Shown: positions 1 to 10,268, counted from the stretch's first letter. The stretch: DNA of 64,000 bases from Streptomyces sp. NBC_01446 (GCF_026340095.1 NZ_JAPEPO010000003.1:248001-312000), one strand, 5' to 3'. The notes: generated from the sequence alone by a model not told the origin. Translations and numbers: made by a program.

Positions 1-3000
1 CCGTGCTTGGCGGTGGCCTCGTCGGTGATCGCGACGTTGTTGTAGGCGTCGGGCAGCGAGTCGTAGCCGATGTGCATCTCGGCCGCGGCTCTGGTGCCGG
101 TGTGGCGGCCGTTCCAGGTGTATGCGGCGTGGACGGCCAGGACGTTGCCGGTTGACGCGGTGTCCTTGGGCACCGTCACGTCGTAGTGGACGGTGGCAGC
201 GGCGCCCGGTGCCACGGACTTGAGGTCCGCCGGATCGGTGGCCTTGGCACTCCAGCCATCGGGGGCGTTCACAGTGAGCGCCGCGTCGCTGATCGGCGCA
301 CCAGTGGTGTTGGTGAACTTCACCGCGACAGAAGACGTGGCGTCCTTGGGGATCCGGGTGGGGCTCACGTCGAGCGTCGCCACCTGCTTGCCGAGTTCGG
401 CGGCCGGGGCTGGGCCCAGATCGTCGACGACCAGGTTGTCGAGCGTCGCCGCGCCCAGCCCGTCGGAGGTCTGCGTCAGGGCCAGGTACGTGCTGTCGTC
501 ACCGGACACGAACGTCTCATCAATCGAGGCGTGCGGGGCTGAGGGCTGCGGCGGCAGGCTGTCCGTCCAGCCGTCAGGCTTGGTGCCGTCGGCCGGGGCG
601 GAGCCCAGACCGCGGTCGGTGGTCTGCGCCAGCGGGGTGGCAAGGACCGGCTTGGACTGGCCGTCGGCCTTAACCTCGAAGCGGTACAGGCCGCTGGTGT
701 CGTTCTGGTAGTCCAGTCGAACCCGGTAGGCGTGACCGGACTTGAACGCGATGCTGCCGGGCCAGGTGCGGAACTGCAGGCCCTCGCCGTTGACGGTGGT
801 CTCCAGCGAGTGCCTCCCGCTGATGGTGTCGCGGGTGTAGCCCTCGTGCCGGGTCGAGATGATCTCGCTGGGCTCGGAGAACTTGCCGATGAGGAAGGGG
901 CCGAAGCTGCCGCCGGAGGGGTGCTCGAAGTCCTCGGTGTAGTAGTGGCCGTCGGCGTTGTGCGTAGCGTCGTCGTTCAGCTGCACGCGAGCGTCGGTGA
1001 ACTCCACGGTGTCGGCGTCCGAAGACGCGGCGCCGGCCAGCGCCAGGACCGCCGAGTGCTCGCCCTTGGGGACCTTGAACAGCACGCTGAGCTGCTGGAA
1101 GCGCTGTCCGGCCAGGCGGTTGTCGGCGTCGTTCATCTCCGGGGTCGGCGCGTCGATCGACGTGGTGGCGGACTTTGTTCCGGCGCGGACGGAGATCGTC
1201 GCCTTGCGGTCGCCGGTCACTTTGACGTACGCGGATGCCTTGTAGGTGTGGCCGGGCTCCAGGCCGTGCAACTCCTGGGTGACCTGGCCGTCCTTGACCC
1301 CGGAGATCCGGAGGTTCTGCAGCCCGTTGGAGTCGGTGACGACATTGATGCCGGACACGTCACCGGAGTTGGATTCGCGGTGCCACTTGGTGAAGCCGCC
1401 GGTGTAGAACTGCCCGTCGGCTGCGATGGTGCCGTGGCCGAAGCCGACCGTCTTGGCGGTGTCCTTGGGCGTGGGCGGCACTCCGGTGTTGCTGCCGTCA
1501 GCCTGGGAGCCGGACTCGACCGGCACGTCGACGTCGCCGTTCGGGTACACGACGTACGGGGCGTCGGCGGCGAGATCCAGGGTGACCTTGTGGTCGGTCA
1601 CCGGCAGGACGCCGGCCTTCTCCTTGCCCTGGTCGGTCAGCCTGTAGAGGGTGACGTCGTGGACGCCGTTCCACGCCTTGGGCAGCGTCCAGGTGCGCTT
1701 GGCGCCGTCGTCGCTCCAGGCGTAAATCTTCTGTTGGCCCTTGGCGGACCAGGGCAGGAAGAGGTCCTTGCCGTCGCGTACGAGCCGGTCGTCGCGGTAG
1801 ATGCGCGGCGTGCCGTCTTCAAGGGTCGCCTTCACTCCGTCGGTGAAGTCGATGCGGTTGTCGCTCCAGTGTGTGATCTCGAAGTTCTGCAGGTACTTCG
1901 CGGGGAGGTTGTTGGTGAAGACCTCCGCGATCTCTTTGTCGAGGGAGTGGTCGGAGTGCCAACCCAGAAAGCCCGCCTTGTTCTGCACCCCGCCCAGCAT
2001 CTTGTTGCTGCCGTGGATCCAGGCGTCGGTCTGGTCGTTGTAGACGAACCGCAGGATGTCGGAGTTGACGCCGATGTCGTCGTACTCGGCCGACTGGTGA
2101 TACCAGGTGACGTACGGCCACATGTATGTCGGGAATTCGGTGTAGATCGGCATCTTGAGCCGCTTGACGACCTCGGCCTGCTTCCAGGCGCTCCAGTCGG
2201 TGTTGAAGAAGGCGTCGGAGTAGATGAAGCCGAGGTTCGGGACCTCGTTCTTCAGGTCTGTCATCCGCTTCTCGTAGTCGCCGCTCGCCAGGTCCTTGTC
2301 CTGGTTCATCTCGTAGTTGGTGTCGCCGTAGACGTAATTCGGCTTCGGTTCGGTCGGGTTGGTGGTCTTGTCCCAGCGGAAGGCCTTGGCCCGCGGCGCC
2401 TCGATGCCGTTCTGGATGTGGACGCCCACGACAGTGTTGAACTTGCGTGCCTCGTCGACGACGGTCTTGATGTCGGCGAGCCCGCCCGCGGCCTCGTTGT
2501 AGTTGCCGGCGAAGTCGGGGTGTGCGGAGTCGTGGCCCTGGTCCTGGTGGCCCTTGAGCTGGATCTGCTGGCCGAGGCCGTCGGTGTAGAGGGAGACCTT
2601 CTTGATGGCGTCGAGGGTCTTGATGAACGGGTTCTGCGCCTGGCTGGCGAAGTTCAGCGAGATCTGCGAGACCACGTTGTTCTTGGTCTGCCCGCTGCCG
2701 TACGGGCGCGGCATGATCTTCCTGTAGGCGATGGCGCCGTCCTGCCAGTCGACTTTTCCGTCGCCGTTGCGCTCCGGGGTCAGGACGACCTGGCTCTCGG
2801 GGGTGGCGACGACTTTGCCATCAGGGCCGCGGTAGGTCCAGGTGTTGGACCACACGCCGGTCCGCTTGGCGTCGCCGGAGCCGGTGGTCTGCAGCTGCAG
2901 GTTGCCATAGCTCTGCACGGCGTTGGTCTGGATCGCGCCCGCGAGCTTGTCGGTGCTGAGGATGGCGATGGTCGCCTCGCGGGCCTGGCTGTCGACGGGC

Positions 3001-3542
3001 AGGTCCGCCACGGACTTGATTTCGTCGAGCTGCGGGCCGGGCGCGTAGTACGTGCGGGCCACCGTGGCGTCGGCGACAGCGGCGCCGGCCTGGTCGGCGC
3101 GTACCGAAAGCAGGCTGCGGCCGGGCAGGCCGATGGTGGAGACCTTGGTGTCGCCGTTCTCCTCGATACGGGGGATCGTGAGCTTCAGCCGATCGCCGTC
3201 CACCGCGATCCGGGCAGTGGCCACGACGCCGATCTCATCGACGGCGAGCCGATAGTCGACGTGGCCGTCCTCTACGGTGGACTTTACGGAGGGGGTGTAC
3301 GTCTTTCCGTTGACGGTGAGCGCGGGGTCCGAGCCCGCCGAGCCGTACAGGACGTCCTTCGTGTCGGCCCAGGTATAGCTCAACACCTCCGGGAAGGCGG
3401 TGGACACGTCGACGGCGAGGTTGCCCGATCGCAGCGTGGCCGTCCCTTCGGACGCGAAGGCCGGTGGTGCGGTCAGGCAGGCTCCGCCGACAGCGGCTAT
3501 CGCCGCCGCGGCCACGAGTCTGGATACGCGCACGGATGGCAT
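1..3542 (-). CDS. secreted endo-alpha-N-acetylgalactosaminidase, GH101 (3' end off the window)
   Basis: The frame stays open from the ATG at 3542 to the window edge (about 1180 codons). Residues 1-31 form a Sec-type signal peptide ending in an Ala-rich AFAS site. The middle matches GH101: a (beta/alpha)8 core with a FIYSDAF segment whose Asp443 fits the nucleophile, an IYTEF segment whose Glu469 fits the acid/base, and then a GVNSDILRFVYND segment typical of the family. The C-terminal part looks like beta-sandwich, carbohydrate-binding and NEW3-like modules. GH101 enzymes release Gal-beta-1,3-GalNAc from Ser/Thr-linked mucin glycans outside the cell. It is the last visible gene of the sugar-uptake operon, 79 bp after the second permease. 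Catalytic residues are assigned by recall of the family. Confidence 0.88.
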   Translation of the reverse strand, partial: MPSVRVSRLVAAAAIAAVGGACLTAPPAFASEGTATLRSGNLAVDVSTAFPEVLSYTWADTKDVLYGSAGSDPALTVNGKTYTPSVKSTVEDGHVDYRLAVDEIGVVATARIAVDGDRLKLTIPRIEENGDTKVSTIGLPGRSLLSVRADQAGAAVADATVARTYYAPGPQLDEIKSVADLPVDSQAREATIAILSTDKLAGAIQTNAVQSYGNLQLQTTGSGDAKRTGVWSNTWTYRGPDGKVVATPESQVVLTPERNGDGKVDWQDGAIAYRKIMPRPYGSGQTKNNVVSQISLNFASQAQNPFIKTLDAIKKVSLYTDGLGQQIQLKGHQDQGHDSAHPDFAGNYNEAAGGLADIKTVVDEARKFNTVVGVHIQNGIEAPRAKAFRWDKTTNPTEPKPNYVYGDTNYEMNQDKDLASGDYEKRMTDLKNEVPNLGFIYSDAFFNTDWSAWKQAEVVKRLKMPIYTEFPTYMWPYVTWYHQSAEYDDIGVNSDILRFVYNDQTDAWIHGSNKMLGGVQNKAGFLGWHSDHSLDKEIAEVFTNNLPAKYLQNFEITHWSDNRIDFTDGVKATLEDGTPRIYRDDRLVRDGKDLFLPWSAKGQQKIYAWSDDGAKRTWTLPKAWNGVHDVTLYRLTDQGKEKAGVLPVTDHKVTLDLAADAPYVVYPNGDVDVPVESGSQADGSNTGVPPTPKDTAKTVGFGHGTIAADGQFYTGGFTKWHRESNSGDVSGINVVTDSNGLQNLRISGVKDGQVTQELHGLEPGHTYKASAYVKVTGDRKATISVRAGTKSATTSIDAPTPEMNDADNRLAGQRFQQLSVLFKVPKGEHSAVLALAGAASSDADTVEFTDARVQLNDDATHNADGHYYTEDFEHPSGGSFGPFLIGKFSEPSEIISTRHEGYTRDTISGRHSLETTVNGEGLQFRTWPGSIAFKSGHAYRVRLDYQNDTSGLYRFEVKADGQSKPVLATPLAQTTDRGLGSAPADGTKPDGWTDSLPPQPSAPHASIDETFVSGDDSTYLALTQTSDGLGAATLDNLVVDDLGPAPAAELGKQVATLDVSPTRIPKDATSSVAVKFTNTTGAPISDAALTVNAPDGWSAKATDPADLKSVAPGAAATVHYDVTVPKDTASTGNVLAVHAAYTWNGRHTGTRAAAEMHIGYDSLPDAYNNVAITDEATAKH

Positions 3543-3621
3543 GGCATGCCTCAGCAATCTGTGGTTGCGGTGCGGTACGTGAGGTGCAGGGCGCCAAACG
3601 CGCAGGCGCTGTGGTCCTGCG

Positions 3622-4485
3622 CTACTTGAGGCCCCCGGCGGCCAGGCCCGAACGCCAGAACCGCTGGAGACTCAGGAAGGCAACCACCAGGGGCAGTACG
3701 GACAGGAAGGCGCCCGTGATGGTGACGTTGTAGGGAGTGCCGTTGTTGAACTGCTCGCGCCAGGTGGCAAGACCGACGGTGACCGGTTGCAGCCGGTCGT
3801 CGGCGAGCATCAGTACGGGCAGCAGGTAGTTGTTCCAGATGCCGACGAACTGGAAGAGATAGACGGTCACCAGCGCCGGCGACATCATGCGCAGCACGAT
3901 GGTGAAGAAGATCCGCGCCTCGCTCGCACCGTCGACCCGGCCCGCCTCAAGCAGTTCGTCGGGTACGGATGCGGTCGCGTACACCCGCGTCAGATACACG
4001 CCGAACGGGCTGACGACGCTCGGGATCAGGACCGCCCAGTAGGTGTTGACGAGGTGGATTTTCGAGAACATCAGGTAGAGCGGCAGCGCGAACAGCGCGC
4101 CGGGCACGAGGACGGCCGCGAGCACCGTGTTGAACACGGCCTCCCGTCCCCTGAACTGATACTTCGCCAGCGCGAAGCCGGCCGCCGCGCACACCAAGGT
4201 GCTGATCGCCGCTCCCACCGCGCTGTAGACGACGCTGTTGAGCATCCAGCGGGCGAAGATGCCGTCGTCCATCGCGAAGACGTCGCGGATGTTGGACCAC
4301 AGGTCGAAGTGCGAGAACCAGAAGCCGTTGGTGGTGAAGAGGTAGCCCTTGTTCTTGGTCGCGGTGACCACGAGCCACCATACGGGCAGCACGGAGTAGG
4401 CGGCGAAAAGCACCATGACGGCCATCACTGCGGCGCGGGAGACGGCCACCCCGCTCGGGCGGACTGTGGTCTGCGGCGTGCTCAT
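3622..4485 (-). CDS. ABC sugar transporter permease (MalG type)
   Basis: This 287-residue inner-membrane permease has about six membrane segments and an EAA-like loop near residues 180-200 (ELLEAGRVDGASEARIFF), the contact site for the ATPase. The ATG at 4485 overlaps the stop of the upstream permease by four bases (ATGA), so the two are translationally coupled. Earlier in-frame codons lie inside the neighbour and are rejected. It should form the heterodimeric channel with that neighbour. No ATPase is encoded in the visible operon, so a shared MsiK-type ATPase encoded elsewhere is likely, as is usual in Streptomyces. Confidence 0.93.
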   Translation of the reverse strand: MSTPQTTVRPSGVAVSRAAVMAVMVLFAAYSVLPVWWLVVTATKNKGYLFTTNGFWFSHFDLWSNIRDVFAMDDGIFARWMLNSVVYSAVGAAISTLVCAAAGFALAKYQFRGREAVFNTVLAAVLVPGALFALPLYLMFSKIHLVNTYWAVLIPSVVSPFGVYLTRVYATASVPDELLEAGRVDGASEARIFFTIVLRMMSPALVTVYLFQFVGIWNNYLLPVLMLADDRLQPVTVGLATWREQFNNGTPYNVTITGAFLSVLPLVVAFLSLQRFWRSGLAAGGLK

Positions 4486-5438
4486 TCCCCGGCCCCCTTG
4501 CGCTGGGTGAACTTCAGGAACGTGAAGGACAGGACCAGCGTCAGCAGCGCCAGAACCACGGACTGAGCCGCCGCGTACTGGTAGTTGCCGGCGTCGGAGG
4601 CCTTCTGGGCGGCGAGAATCGGCGTGTAGTCGGAGGTGATGGTGTTGGTGATCCCGCGCAGGATGTCCGGTTCGGCGTACAGCTGCACCATGCCGATGAT
4701 GGAGAACACGGTGGTCAGGATCAGCGCCCCGCGCACGTTCGGGATCTTGATGTGCCAGGCGATCCGCCAGCCGGAACAGCCGTCGAGCGCCGCGGCCTCG
4801 AACAGCTCGGCGGGGACGGCCTTCAGCGCGGCGAAGATGATCAGCATGTTGTAGCCGGTCCAGCCCCAGGTGACCATGTTGCCGATGTCGGGCAGTGTCA
4901 TCGCGGGCGCGGTGAAGTCGACGTCGTGCCCGAGCTGCCCTGCCGCCTTCGCGAGCGGGCTGATGCCCGGCTGGTAGAGGTACGACCACATGATCGCGGC
5001 GATCACCCCCGGCAGCGCGTACGGCAGGAAGAACAGCGTTCGGAACACTCCCGGCCAGCGCACCGATGCGGAGTCCAGGAGCAGTGCGAGCAGGAGCGAC
5101 AGCCCCAGCATCAGCGGCACCTGCACCACGCCGAGGCCGACGACCCGCACCAGAGAACTGAGGAACTCGCTGTCCTGCACTGCTCGTACGTAGTTGTCGA
5201 GCGCGACGAAACGCGTGGTAGGCGCCGTCAGCCCGAGCCCGTCACGGTGCAGGGCGAACAGGCTCTGCTCGACGGCATAGCAGATGGGCGCGATGAACGT
5301 AGCCAGAAACAGCACCCAGAACGGTGCCAGAAACAGCCAGGCGCTGCGGGTGCGGCCCCGTGAGAGGCGACGGCGGCGGGCCGCGGGCCTCTCGCCCCGG
5401 GCCACGACGGTGCCCGAGCGCACGGTGGTGATGGTCAC
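4482..5438 (-). CDS. ABC sugar transporter permease (MalF type)
   Basis: This is a 318-residue protein with a basic N-terminal tail, then about six membrane segments and an EAA loop around residues 215-235 (ELFEAAALDGCSGWRIAW). That is the MalF/UgpA-type member of a carbohydrate ABC importer. It lies 74 bp downstream of the solute-binding protein gene and overlaps the next permease by four bases, so the genes are co-transcribed. Confidence 0.93.
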   Translation of the reverse strand: MTITTVRSGTVVARGERPAARRRRLSRGRTRSAWLFLAPFWVLFLATFIAPICYAVEQSLFALHRDGLGLTAPTTRFVALDNYVRAVQDSEFLSSLVRVVGLGVVQVPLMLGLSLLLALLLDSASVRWPGVFRTLFFLPYALPGVIAAIMWSYLYQPGISPLAKAAGQLGHDVDFTAPAMTLPDIGNMVTWGWTGYNMLIIFAALKAVPAELFEAAALDGCSGWRIAWHIKIPNVRGALILTTVFSIIGMVQLYAEPDILRGITNTITSDYTPILAAQKASDAGNYQYAAAQSVVLALLTLVLSFTFLKFTQRKGAGE

Positions 5439-5512
5439 GATGTCTTCCCGTCGTACGGGCCTCGGCCGCCGCCGCAGGGAGTCCGGCGGCGGCCCCGGCT
5501 ATCAGCCTGCGG

Positions 5513-6826
5513 TCAGCCCTTCGAGACGTTCAGGCCCTGGGCCTTCATCGCCTCGATGGTCTTGTCCTGGGTGGTGGTCAGCGCGTCGGTCACGGACGCG
5601 TCGCCGGCGATGGCCTTCTTCATCCCGTCGGTGAAGTCCGCCTCCACCTGCGCCATGGTCGGGCCCCACTGCCAGGTGTTGTCGGTGTCGGCGGCGGCCT
5701 CCTTGAACACGTCGAAGATCTTCTGGCCGCCGTAGAACTTGGAGGGCGCGTTCACGGCCGGAAGCGCCAGGCCGTCCTTGGAGGCCGGGTAGATGCCGGT
5801 GTTCTTGATGAGGTTCTCAACGCTGCCCTTGCTCCGGCTGAACCAGTCTGCGAACTCGACGGCCTCCTTCTGGTCCTTGCAGCCCTTCAGCACGGCCGTC
5901 GACGAACCGCCGTTGTTGGCACCGGCCTTGTCGCCCTTCGCCCACTGCGGCAGCGGCGCCACGGCCCACTTCCCGGCGGAACCCTTGAGATTCTGGGAGA
6001 GGAAGGTGTTGACCCACACGGCGCCGATGTGGGCAACGACCTTGTCCTTGTCGGCGTCGGCCATCCACTTCGCGTCGAGCGCCGGGGTGGTCTTCAGCAC
6101 CTTGGCGTCGAGCAGGTCCTGCCAGTAGGCGGCGACCTTGCGGGACTCGGGGCTGTCGATGTTCACCTGCCACTTGCTGCCCTCGGTGCCGAACCACTTG
6201 CCGCCGGCCTGCCAGGTCAGGCCGGCCACGTCGTAGCCGTCACCGGGCGGGGTGGCCATCTCCACGCTCGGATCGGCCTTGTGGATGGCCTTGGCGACCT
6301 TGGCGAACTCCTCCCACGTGGTGGGCACCGGCTGCTTGAACTTCTTCAGCAGGTCGGCGCGGTAGAACATCGCCTCCGGGCCGGTGTCCAGCGGAATGCC
6401 GTACACCTGGTCCGCCACGCTGACAGACTTCCAGGTCCAGTCGACGTATTGGTCCTTGCTCTTGTTCGCGTACTGGCCCACGTCCTGCAGCGCGCCCGCG
6501 GCCGCGAAGCTCGGCAGGGTCTCGTAGCCGACCTGCGCCAGACACGGGGCGTTGCCCGCCTTCACGGCGTTCAGCATCTTGCTGTAGCCGCCCGCCGAGC
6601 CACCCGCGGTCTTCTGGAACGTGACGTGGATGTCCGGGTGGGAGGCGTTGAACATCGCCACCGACTTGTCGTAGCCAGGAGCCCAGCCCCAGAACGTCAG
6701 GTTCACCCTGCCGGCGGGCTTGTGCGAGGTGTCCTTCGACCCGGAGTCGGCCCCGCAGGCGCTGGTGGTGAACAGCGCGCCGACAGCCAGCAGAGCTCCG
6801 GCTCCGCGCACCCAAGAACTTCTCAC
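5513..6826 (-). CDS. sugar ABC transporter solute-binding lipoprotein
   Basis: This is a 437-residue extracellular receptor of the SBP family 1 type. The GTG start at 6826 has a GGGAAGGAAA ribosome site just upstream. The longer in-frame start would add about 31 residues with no signal-peptide character. Residues 1-27 are a lipoprotein signal ending in a TSAC lipobox. It then reads like MalE/UgpB proteins (TFWGWAPGYDKSV, later NNGGSSTAVLKGC). Its position between a glycosidase and two permeases suggests it captures the sugar released by the GH101 enzyme (inference). Confidence 0.92.
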   Translation of the reverse strand: MRSSWVRGAGALLAVGALFTTSACGADSGSKDTSHKPAGRVNLTFWGWAPGYDKSVAMFNASHPDIHVTFQKTAGGSAGGYSKMLNAVKAGNAPCLAQVGYETLPSFAAAGALQDVGQYANKSKDQYVDWTWKSVSVADQVYGIPLDTGPEAMFYRADLLKKFKQPVPTTWEEFAKVAKAIHKADPSVEMATPPGDGYDVAGLTWQAGGKWFGTEGSKWQVNIDSPESRKVAAYWQDLLDAKVLKTTPALDAKWMADADKDKVVAHIGAVWVNTFLSQNLKGSAGKWAVAPLPQWAKGDKAGANNGGSSTAVLKGCKDQKEAVEFADWFSRSKGSVENLIKNTGIYPASKDGLALPAVNAPSKFYGGQKIFDVFKEAAADTDNTWQWGPTMAQVEADFTDGMKKAIAGDASVTDALTTTQDKTIEAMKAQGLNVSKG

Positions 6827-6870
6827 TGTGTTTCCTTCCCGCCGCCGCGAGGCAACGGCTGAGGTGTCGT

Positions 6871-8913
6871 TCATCTGGATCGTTCTTCGCAGTCGGCAGC
6901 CAGCACCACGAACTCCCACTGGCCCATGGGCCGGGTGAGCTCGACGGTGCCGTCTGTGTACGAGGCCGGAAGTCGCTCACCGCGTGCGGTGATCTGCACG
7001 GCATCGGTGGGAGCGGGCATTGCGTTCGGGAGCCGGACGGTCAGGCGGGCCACCTCGTCCGGACCCGCGTTCCATACGACGAGCCGCCAGCGACGGCCGT
7101 CGGTGAGCGCCTGCGGCACCAGCCACGGCTGCCCTGACACCCGGGCATGGCGGCCGTCGCCGAGCCAGTCGGCCACGGCGCTGAGCTGGGCCGCGCGCTG
7201 CGGGGTCATCCGCACCCGCGCGGTGGCCGGCCAGGGGCAGACGGCGGTGCGGCCGCCGAGCGCGTTGCTGTACAGCACGAGCCCGGCACCGACGTCCGCG
7301 CCGCGCGGGTCGACCAGCCGGCTGGCGATCCGCGCGCCGGGCACAGGGTCGGCGACGGCGAGCGGCCGGTGACCGTTCACCTCGGCGTCAATGGAGACAG
7401 CGGCGCCCACACGCAGGGTGAACTCGGGGTCGGTGCAAATCTCCCGGGCCGGGATCGGGTCGTGGACGCCGGGGGTGCGCAGGCCGCGAACGCCGATCAG
7501 ATCGCCGAAGCCGCGCCGGTGCAGAATCTCGGCAGCGGTGCCGTCGAGGATCAGGCCCCCGTGCAGCCAGTCGCGGAGCTGGTCGTCGGTGTAGGCCCAG
7601 ACGGAGCGACCGGCGAGCGAGCGCACCGTGGTCTCGCCGCCAGGAAGCGCGGTCTGTGCAGCACGGAGGTCCATGCTCTCAGGGCGGACGGTCACCGCGT
7701 GCCCGATGGCCCCCAGCCACCCCGCCCACTCCCGGTGGTCGGCCTGAAGCGCCTGCCACCGCCCGGAGTTGCCGTCGTCGTCGACGCGAAGCTCACGTGC
7801 CGTCTCCGGTGACCAGGGAACGCCTATGCCGACCGTGCGCAGCGAGGTGGGGAAGGTGTCCGCGAGCCAGTCCAAGGTGGGCCGCCAGTCGGCCAGGAAG
7901 CGTGCGCGCTCGGGTTCGTCGTCGGGGTGGTTGCCCAGGAAGTCGTAGAGGCTGACGGCAAGTCCGTGGCAGCCGAGGATGTGAGCGAGAGCCATCTGGG
8001 CGCCGGTCTGCCGGAACGACTTGTTCCACTGCCCGTACGGCCAGCACTCGATCTCCGGGTAGCTCACCAGGCTGGACGGCTGCAGTCCGCGCTGGGCGTC
8101 CAACAGGGCTGCCGACAAGGGGAGTTCGGGTCCTGCGGTGTCGGAGTACGGCCAGAAGTGCGGACGGTGGATGCCCACCTTGTCGAGCCATCGCGACCAG
8201 TCCCGCCCCTCAGGGGCGTGCGACTCGGGGCGGCTGGACATCAGGCCGAGCTCCACCCCGTGCGCGTCCGCAATCGCGCGCCACTCGCTCAGCAGGCCGG
8301 CCGTGGTGTCGTCGAGCAGGTCCAGCCACTGCCGGCGCCAGGGGTGTGCCTCACCGGGCGCGGTGCAGGCGGCCACGAGCTCCGCGCGAGTGGGTGCCTC
8401 ACCGGTGCGGGAGGCGAACTCGGCCAGGTGCAGGGGGCAGAAGCAGCCGCCCCAGTCGAGCGGGGCGTGGTTGTGCAGGCGGATGTCGTCCTCGATCCAC
8501 ACGGCGCAGACGTCTTCGGCCGCGTACTGGTGCAGGCACTCGGCGAAGTACGCCTGCCAGGCGGTATCGAGCGGGCAGACGGTGATTTCGGCTTCCGTGC
8601 CGTTCTGATCGACCATTGGCTGCCAGGATTCGCGACGCTTGCGGCCCCAGTCGCCGTGGCTGAGCGTGTGCCCGGGGTTGAGGCTGACACCGACTCCCGC
8701 GGAACGCAGGGCTGTACGCCAGGGGCGCGTGCGGTCGAGCCATGCTGCGACCTCTGCCACCGGCTCGTGCCCGTCGTTGAACTCCATGCCGAAGAAGAAG
8801 ACACAGATCTCGTCGGCGCGACTGTCCTTCACCAGGCGCAGCAGTCGCTCTTCGACGTCCGCCACGTCGTCGGCGGGGTCCGCCTGAAGTCGCAACACGT
8901 ATCGGGTCGACAC
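6871..8913 (-). CDS. putative glycosidase, TIM-barrel type, family not identified
   Basis: This 680-residue protein has no signal peptide and is therefore probably cytoplasmic. I prefer the GTG at 8913, because AGAGGTGG sits 8 nt upstream; a GTG at 8925 would overlap that site. The first 400 residues have barrel-like alternation with acidic clusters at strand ends (WIEDDIR near residue 140, SYPEIECWPYGQW near 300), resembling clan-A glycosidases such as GH42. The C-terminal third looks like a beta-sandwich ending in QWEFVVLA. Its place in the operon points to trimming of the imported disaccharide, but I cannot name a GH family. Confidence 0.6.
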   Translation of the reverse strand: MSTRYVLRLQADPADDVADVEERLLRLVKDSRADEICVFFFGMEFNDGHEPVAEVAAWLDRTRPWRTALRSAGVGVSLNPGHTLSHGDWGRKRRESWQPMVDQNGTEAEITVCPLDTAWQAYFAECLHQYAAEDVCAVWIEDDIRLHNHAPLDWGGCFCPLHLAEFASRTGEAPTRAELVAACTAPGEAHPWRRQWLDLLDDTTAGLLSEWRAIADAHGVELGLMSSRPESHAPEGRDWSRWLDKVGIHRPHFWPYSDTAGPELPLSAALLDAQRGLQPSSLVSYPEIECWPYGQWNKSFRQTGAQMALAHILGCHGLAVSLYDFLGNHPDDEPERARFLADWRPTLDWLADTFPTSLRTVGIGVPWSPETARELRVDDDGNSGRWQALQADHREWAGWLGAIGHAVTVRPESMDLRAAQTALPGGETTVRSLAGRSVWAYTDDQLRDWLHGGLILDGTAAEILHRRGFGDLIGVRGLRTPGVHDPIPAREICTDPEFTLRVGAAVSIDAEVNGHRPLAVADPVPGARIASRLVDPRGADVGAGLVLYSNALGGRTAVCPWPATARVRMTPQRAAQLSAVADWLGDGRHARVSGQPWLVPQALTDGRRWRLVVWNAGPDEVARLTVRLPNAMPAPTDAVQITARGERLPASYTDGTVELTRPMGQWEFVVLAADCEERSR

Positions 8914-9210
8914 GAGAATTCCCACCTCTTACCTGCTGGTCCGGGTGCCGTGCGAGCAAGGTGATCTGCCCTCGGCAGGACAGATCCTTCAACTTATCTG
9001 CTAAGCGGTCAAGTGCTTGGAGCGGAAAATCACCACCCTCCTCCGTCGTCGGCAGAACGTCTGATATGCGACCAAAAGGAGCGTCGTGGTTCGTACGGTC
9101 GCTGCAACGCGCAGCAGGAGACGGAAGGGAGTCCGCCTGGAGGCCAGGCTCGCGGGCCGGGGGCGACATCGCATGCACGCACCGATCGGGGCGATTACCC
9201 CACTGATGCC

Positions 9211-9228
9211 GGATCGGTTCGCCGATCC
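9211..9228. other. TTCG-loop hairpin in the GntR-glycosidase gap
   Basis: GGATCGG pairs with CCGATCC around a TTCG tetraloop. It lies in the ~620-bp gap (8914-9537), in which I see no convincing gene. It may terminate regulator transcription before the operon promoter. The promoter-proximal part (about 8985-9015, containing TGCTAAGCG) may hold the operator, since it shares GCTTAG with the palindrome in front of the regulator gene. Confidence 0.4.
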
Positions 9229-9537
9229 CTCGAGTGCGGCCTCGGTGACGAAACCCTTCTTCACGCAGTTCGGGCTGAGCTCGCCGATCGGACAGCCCCG
9301 ACTGACGCGCATCCCTGCGGGAAGCCGGCCACCGCTTGGGCATCTCCGCCGTTTCAGCCGATGGCGTCAACTGCCGTCGGCGCCGGGCGCAGTGGTGGGG
9401 TGCTCACCGCGGACGCAGGTCCCGGTCCGGATGGAGGCATCCACAATCGCACCCCGGCCAGGGGCTGGGCCTCGCAGTGACGGCCACAGGGACGGGGACG
9501 GGGAGTGCGCAGGGCCAGCAGTAACTCCGGGGCCGGT

Positions 9538-10245
9538 CTACGAGTTACGGCACGCTTCCAGGTCTTCGCCGGTCGCGTCGAGGTGCGCCTCCATCGCCGC
9601 GACCGCGTCCTCGGGTGCGCCCGCCGCAATGGCATCCAGGATCCGACGGTGCGCGGCGATCGTCGCCTGCTGACTGTCACCCCTGTGCGACCTGGCCTCG
9701 AAGCTTGCCAACCGGTGCTCGGTCAGGACGTCCGTGAGCGACTCCAGGACCAGCTCCAGGATCCCGTTGCCCGCCATCCGCGCGATCTCCTGGTGGAAGG
9801 CGACGTCGAGAGCGACAAAACGCTCTCGGTCGTCGGTGGCCGCGGCCATCTCCTCGAGCAGAGGCGAGGCGGCCTCCGGAGAGGCCTCACCGGCGCGCAC
9901 CCTTTCTGCGGCACGAGAGGCCATCGCACCCTCGATCGCGCCACGCGCATCCAGTACGTCGGCGAACCGCAGCGAGTCCTGGCGCAGCCGGAACCGCAGG
10001 ATCTGCCCGAACACCCGCGCTGAGGGAACGTTCACCCGTGCCGGCCTGCCCTGGCTGGACACGAGGATCTCCCTCGCCGCCAGCGCCCGGATCGCCTCCC
10101 GGACCGCGAGTCGATTGACCCCGAACCGCGCGGCGAGCTCTCCCTCAGGAGGCATCTCGTCGCCGGGCTTGAGCCCGCTCTCCTGGATCAGCGTGGTGAT
10201 CTCGCTCGCGACCTGGTCGAACAACGTGGTGCGCCGCACTGCCAC
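9538..10245 (-). CDS. GntR/FadR-subfamily transcriptional regulator (FCD domain)
   Basis: This 235-residue regulator has an N-terminal winged helix (residues 5-72) and an all-alpha FCD ligand domain from about residue 95. The likely metal ligands are present: Asp147, His151, His199 and His221. An AAGGAG site precedes the GTG start. It lies upstream of, and in the same direction as, the sugar operon, and is therefore the likely local repressor. A TAGGCGCCTA palindrome just upstream is the obvious candidate for autoregulation. Confidence 0.92.
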   Translation of the reverse strand: MAVRRTTLFDQVASEITTLIQESGLKPGDEMPPEGELAARFGVNRLAVREAIRALAAREILVSSQGRPARVNVPSARVFGQILRFRLRQDSLRFADVLDARGAIEGAMASRAAERVRAGEASPEAASPLLEEMAAATDDRERFVALDVAFHQEIARMAGNGILELVLESLTDVLTEHRLASFEARSHRGDSQQATIAAHRRILDAIAAGAPEDAVAAMEAHLDATGEDLEACRNS

Positions 10246-10268
10246 GTAGGAACTCCTTCAAGAAGGCT

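Noticed and set aside
732..3629. Plus-strand open frame of 965 codons
   Set aside because: It is the antisense shadow of the GH101 gene; the minus strand has a signal peptide, catalytic motifs and correct codon bias.
9001..9312. Weak TetR-like C-terminal resemblance (GCPIGELSPN) on the minus strand
   Set aside because: Too short and without a helix-turn-helix; codon bias is poor.
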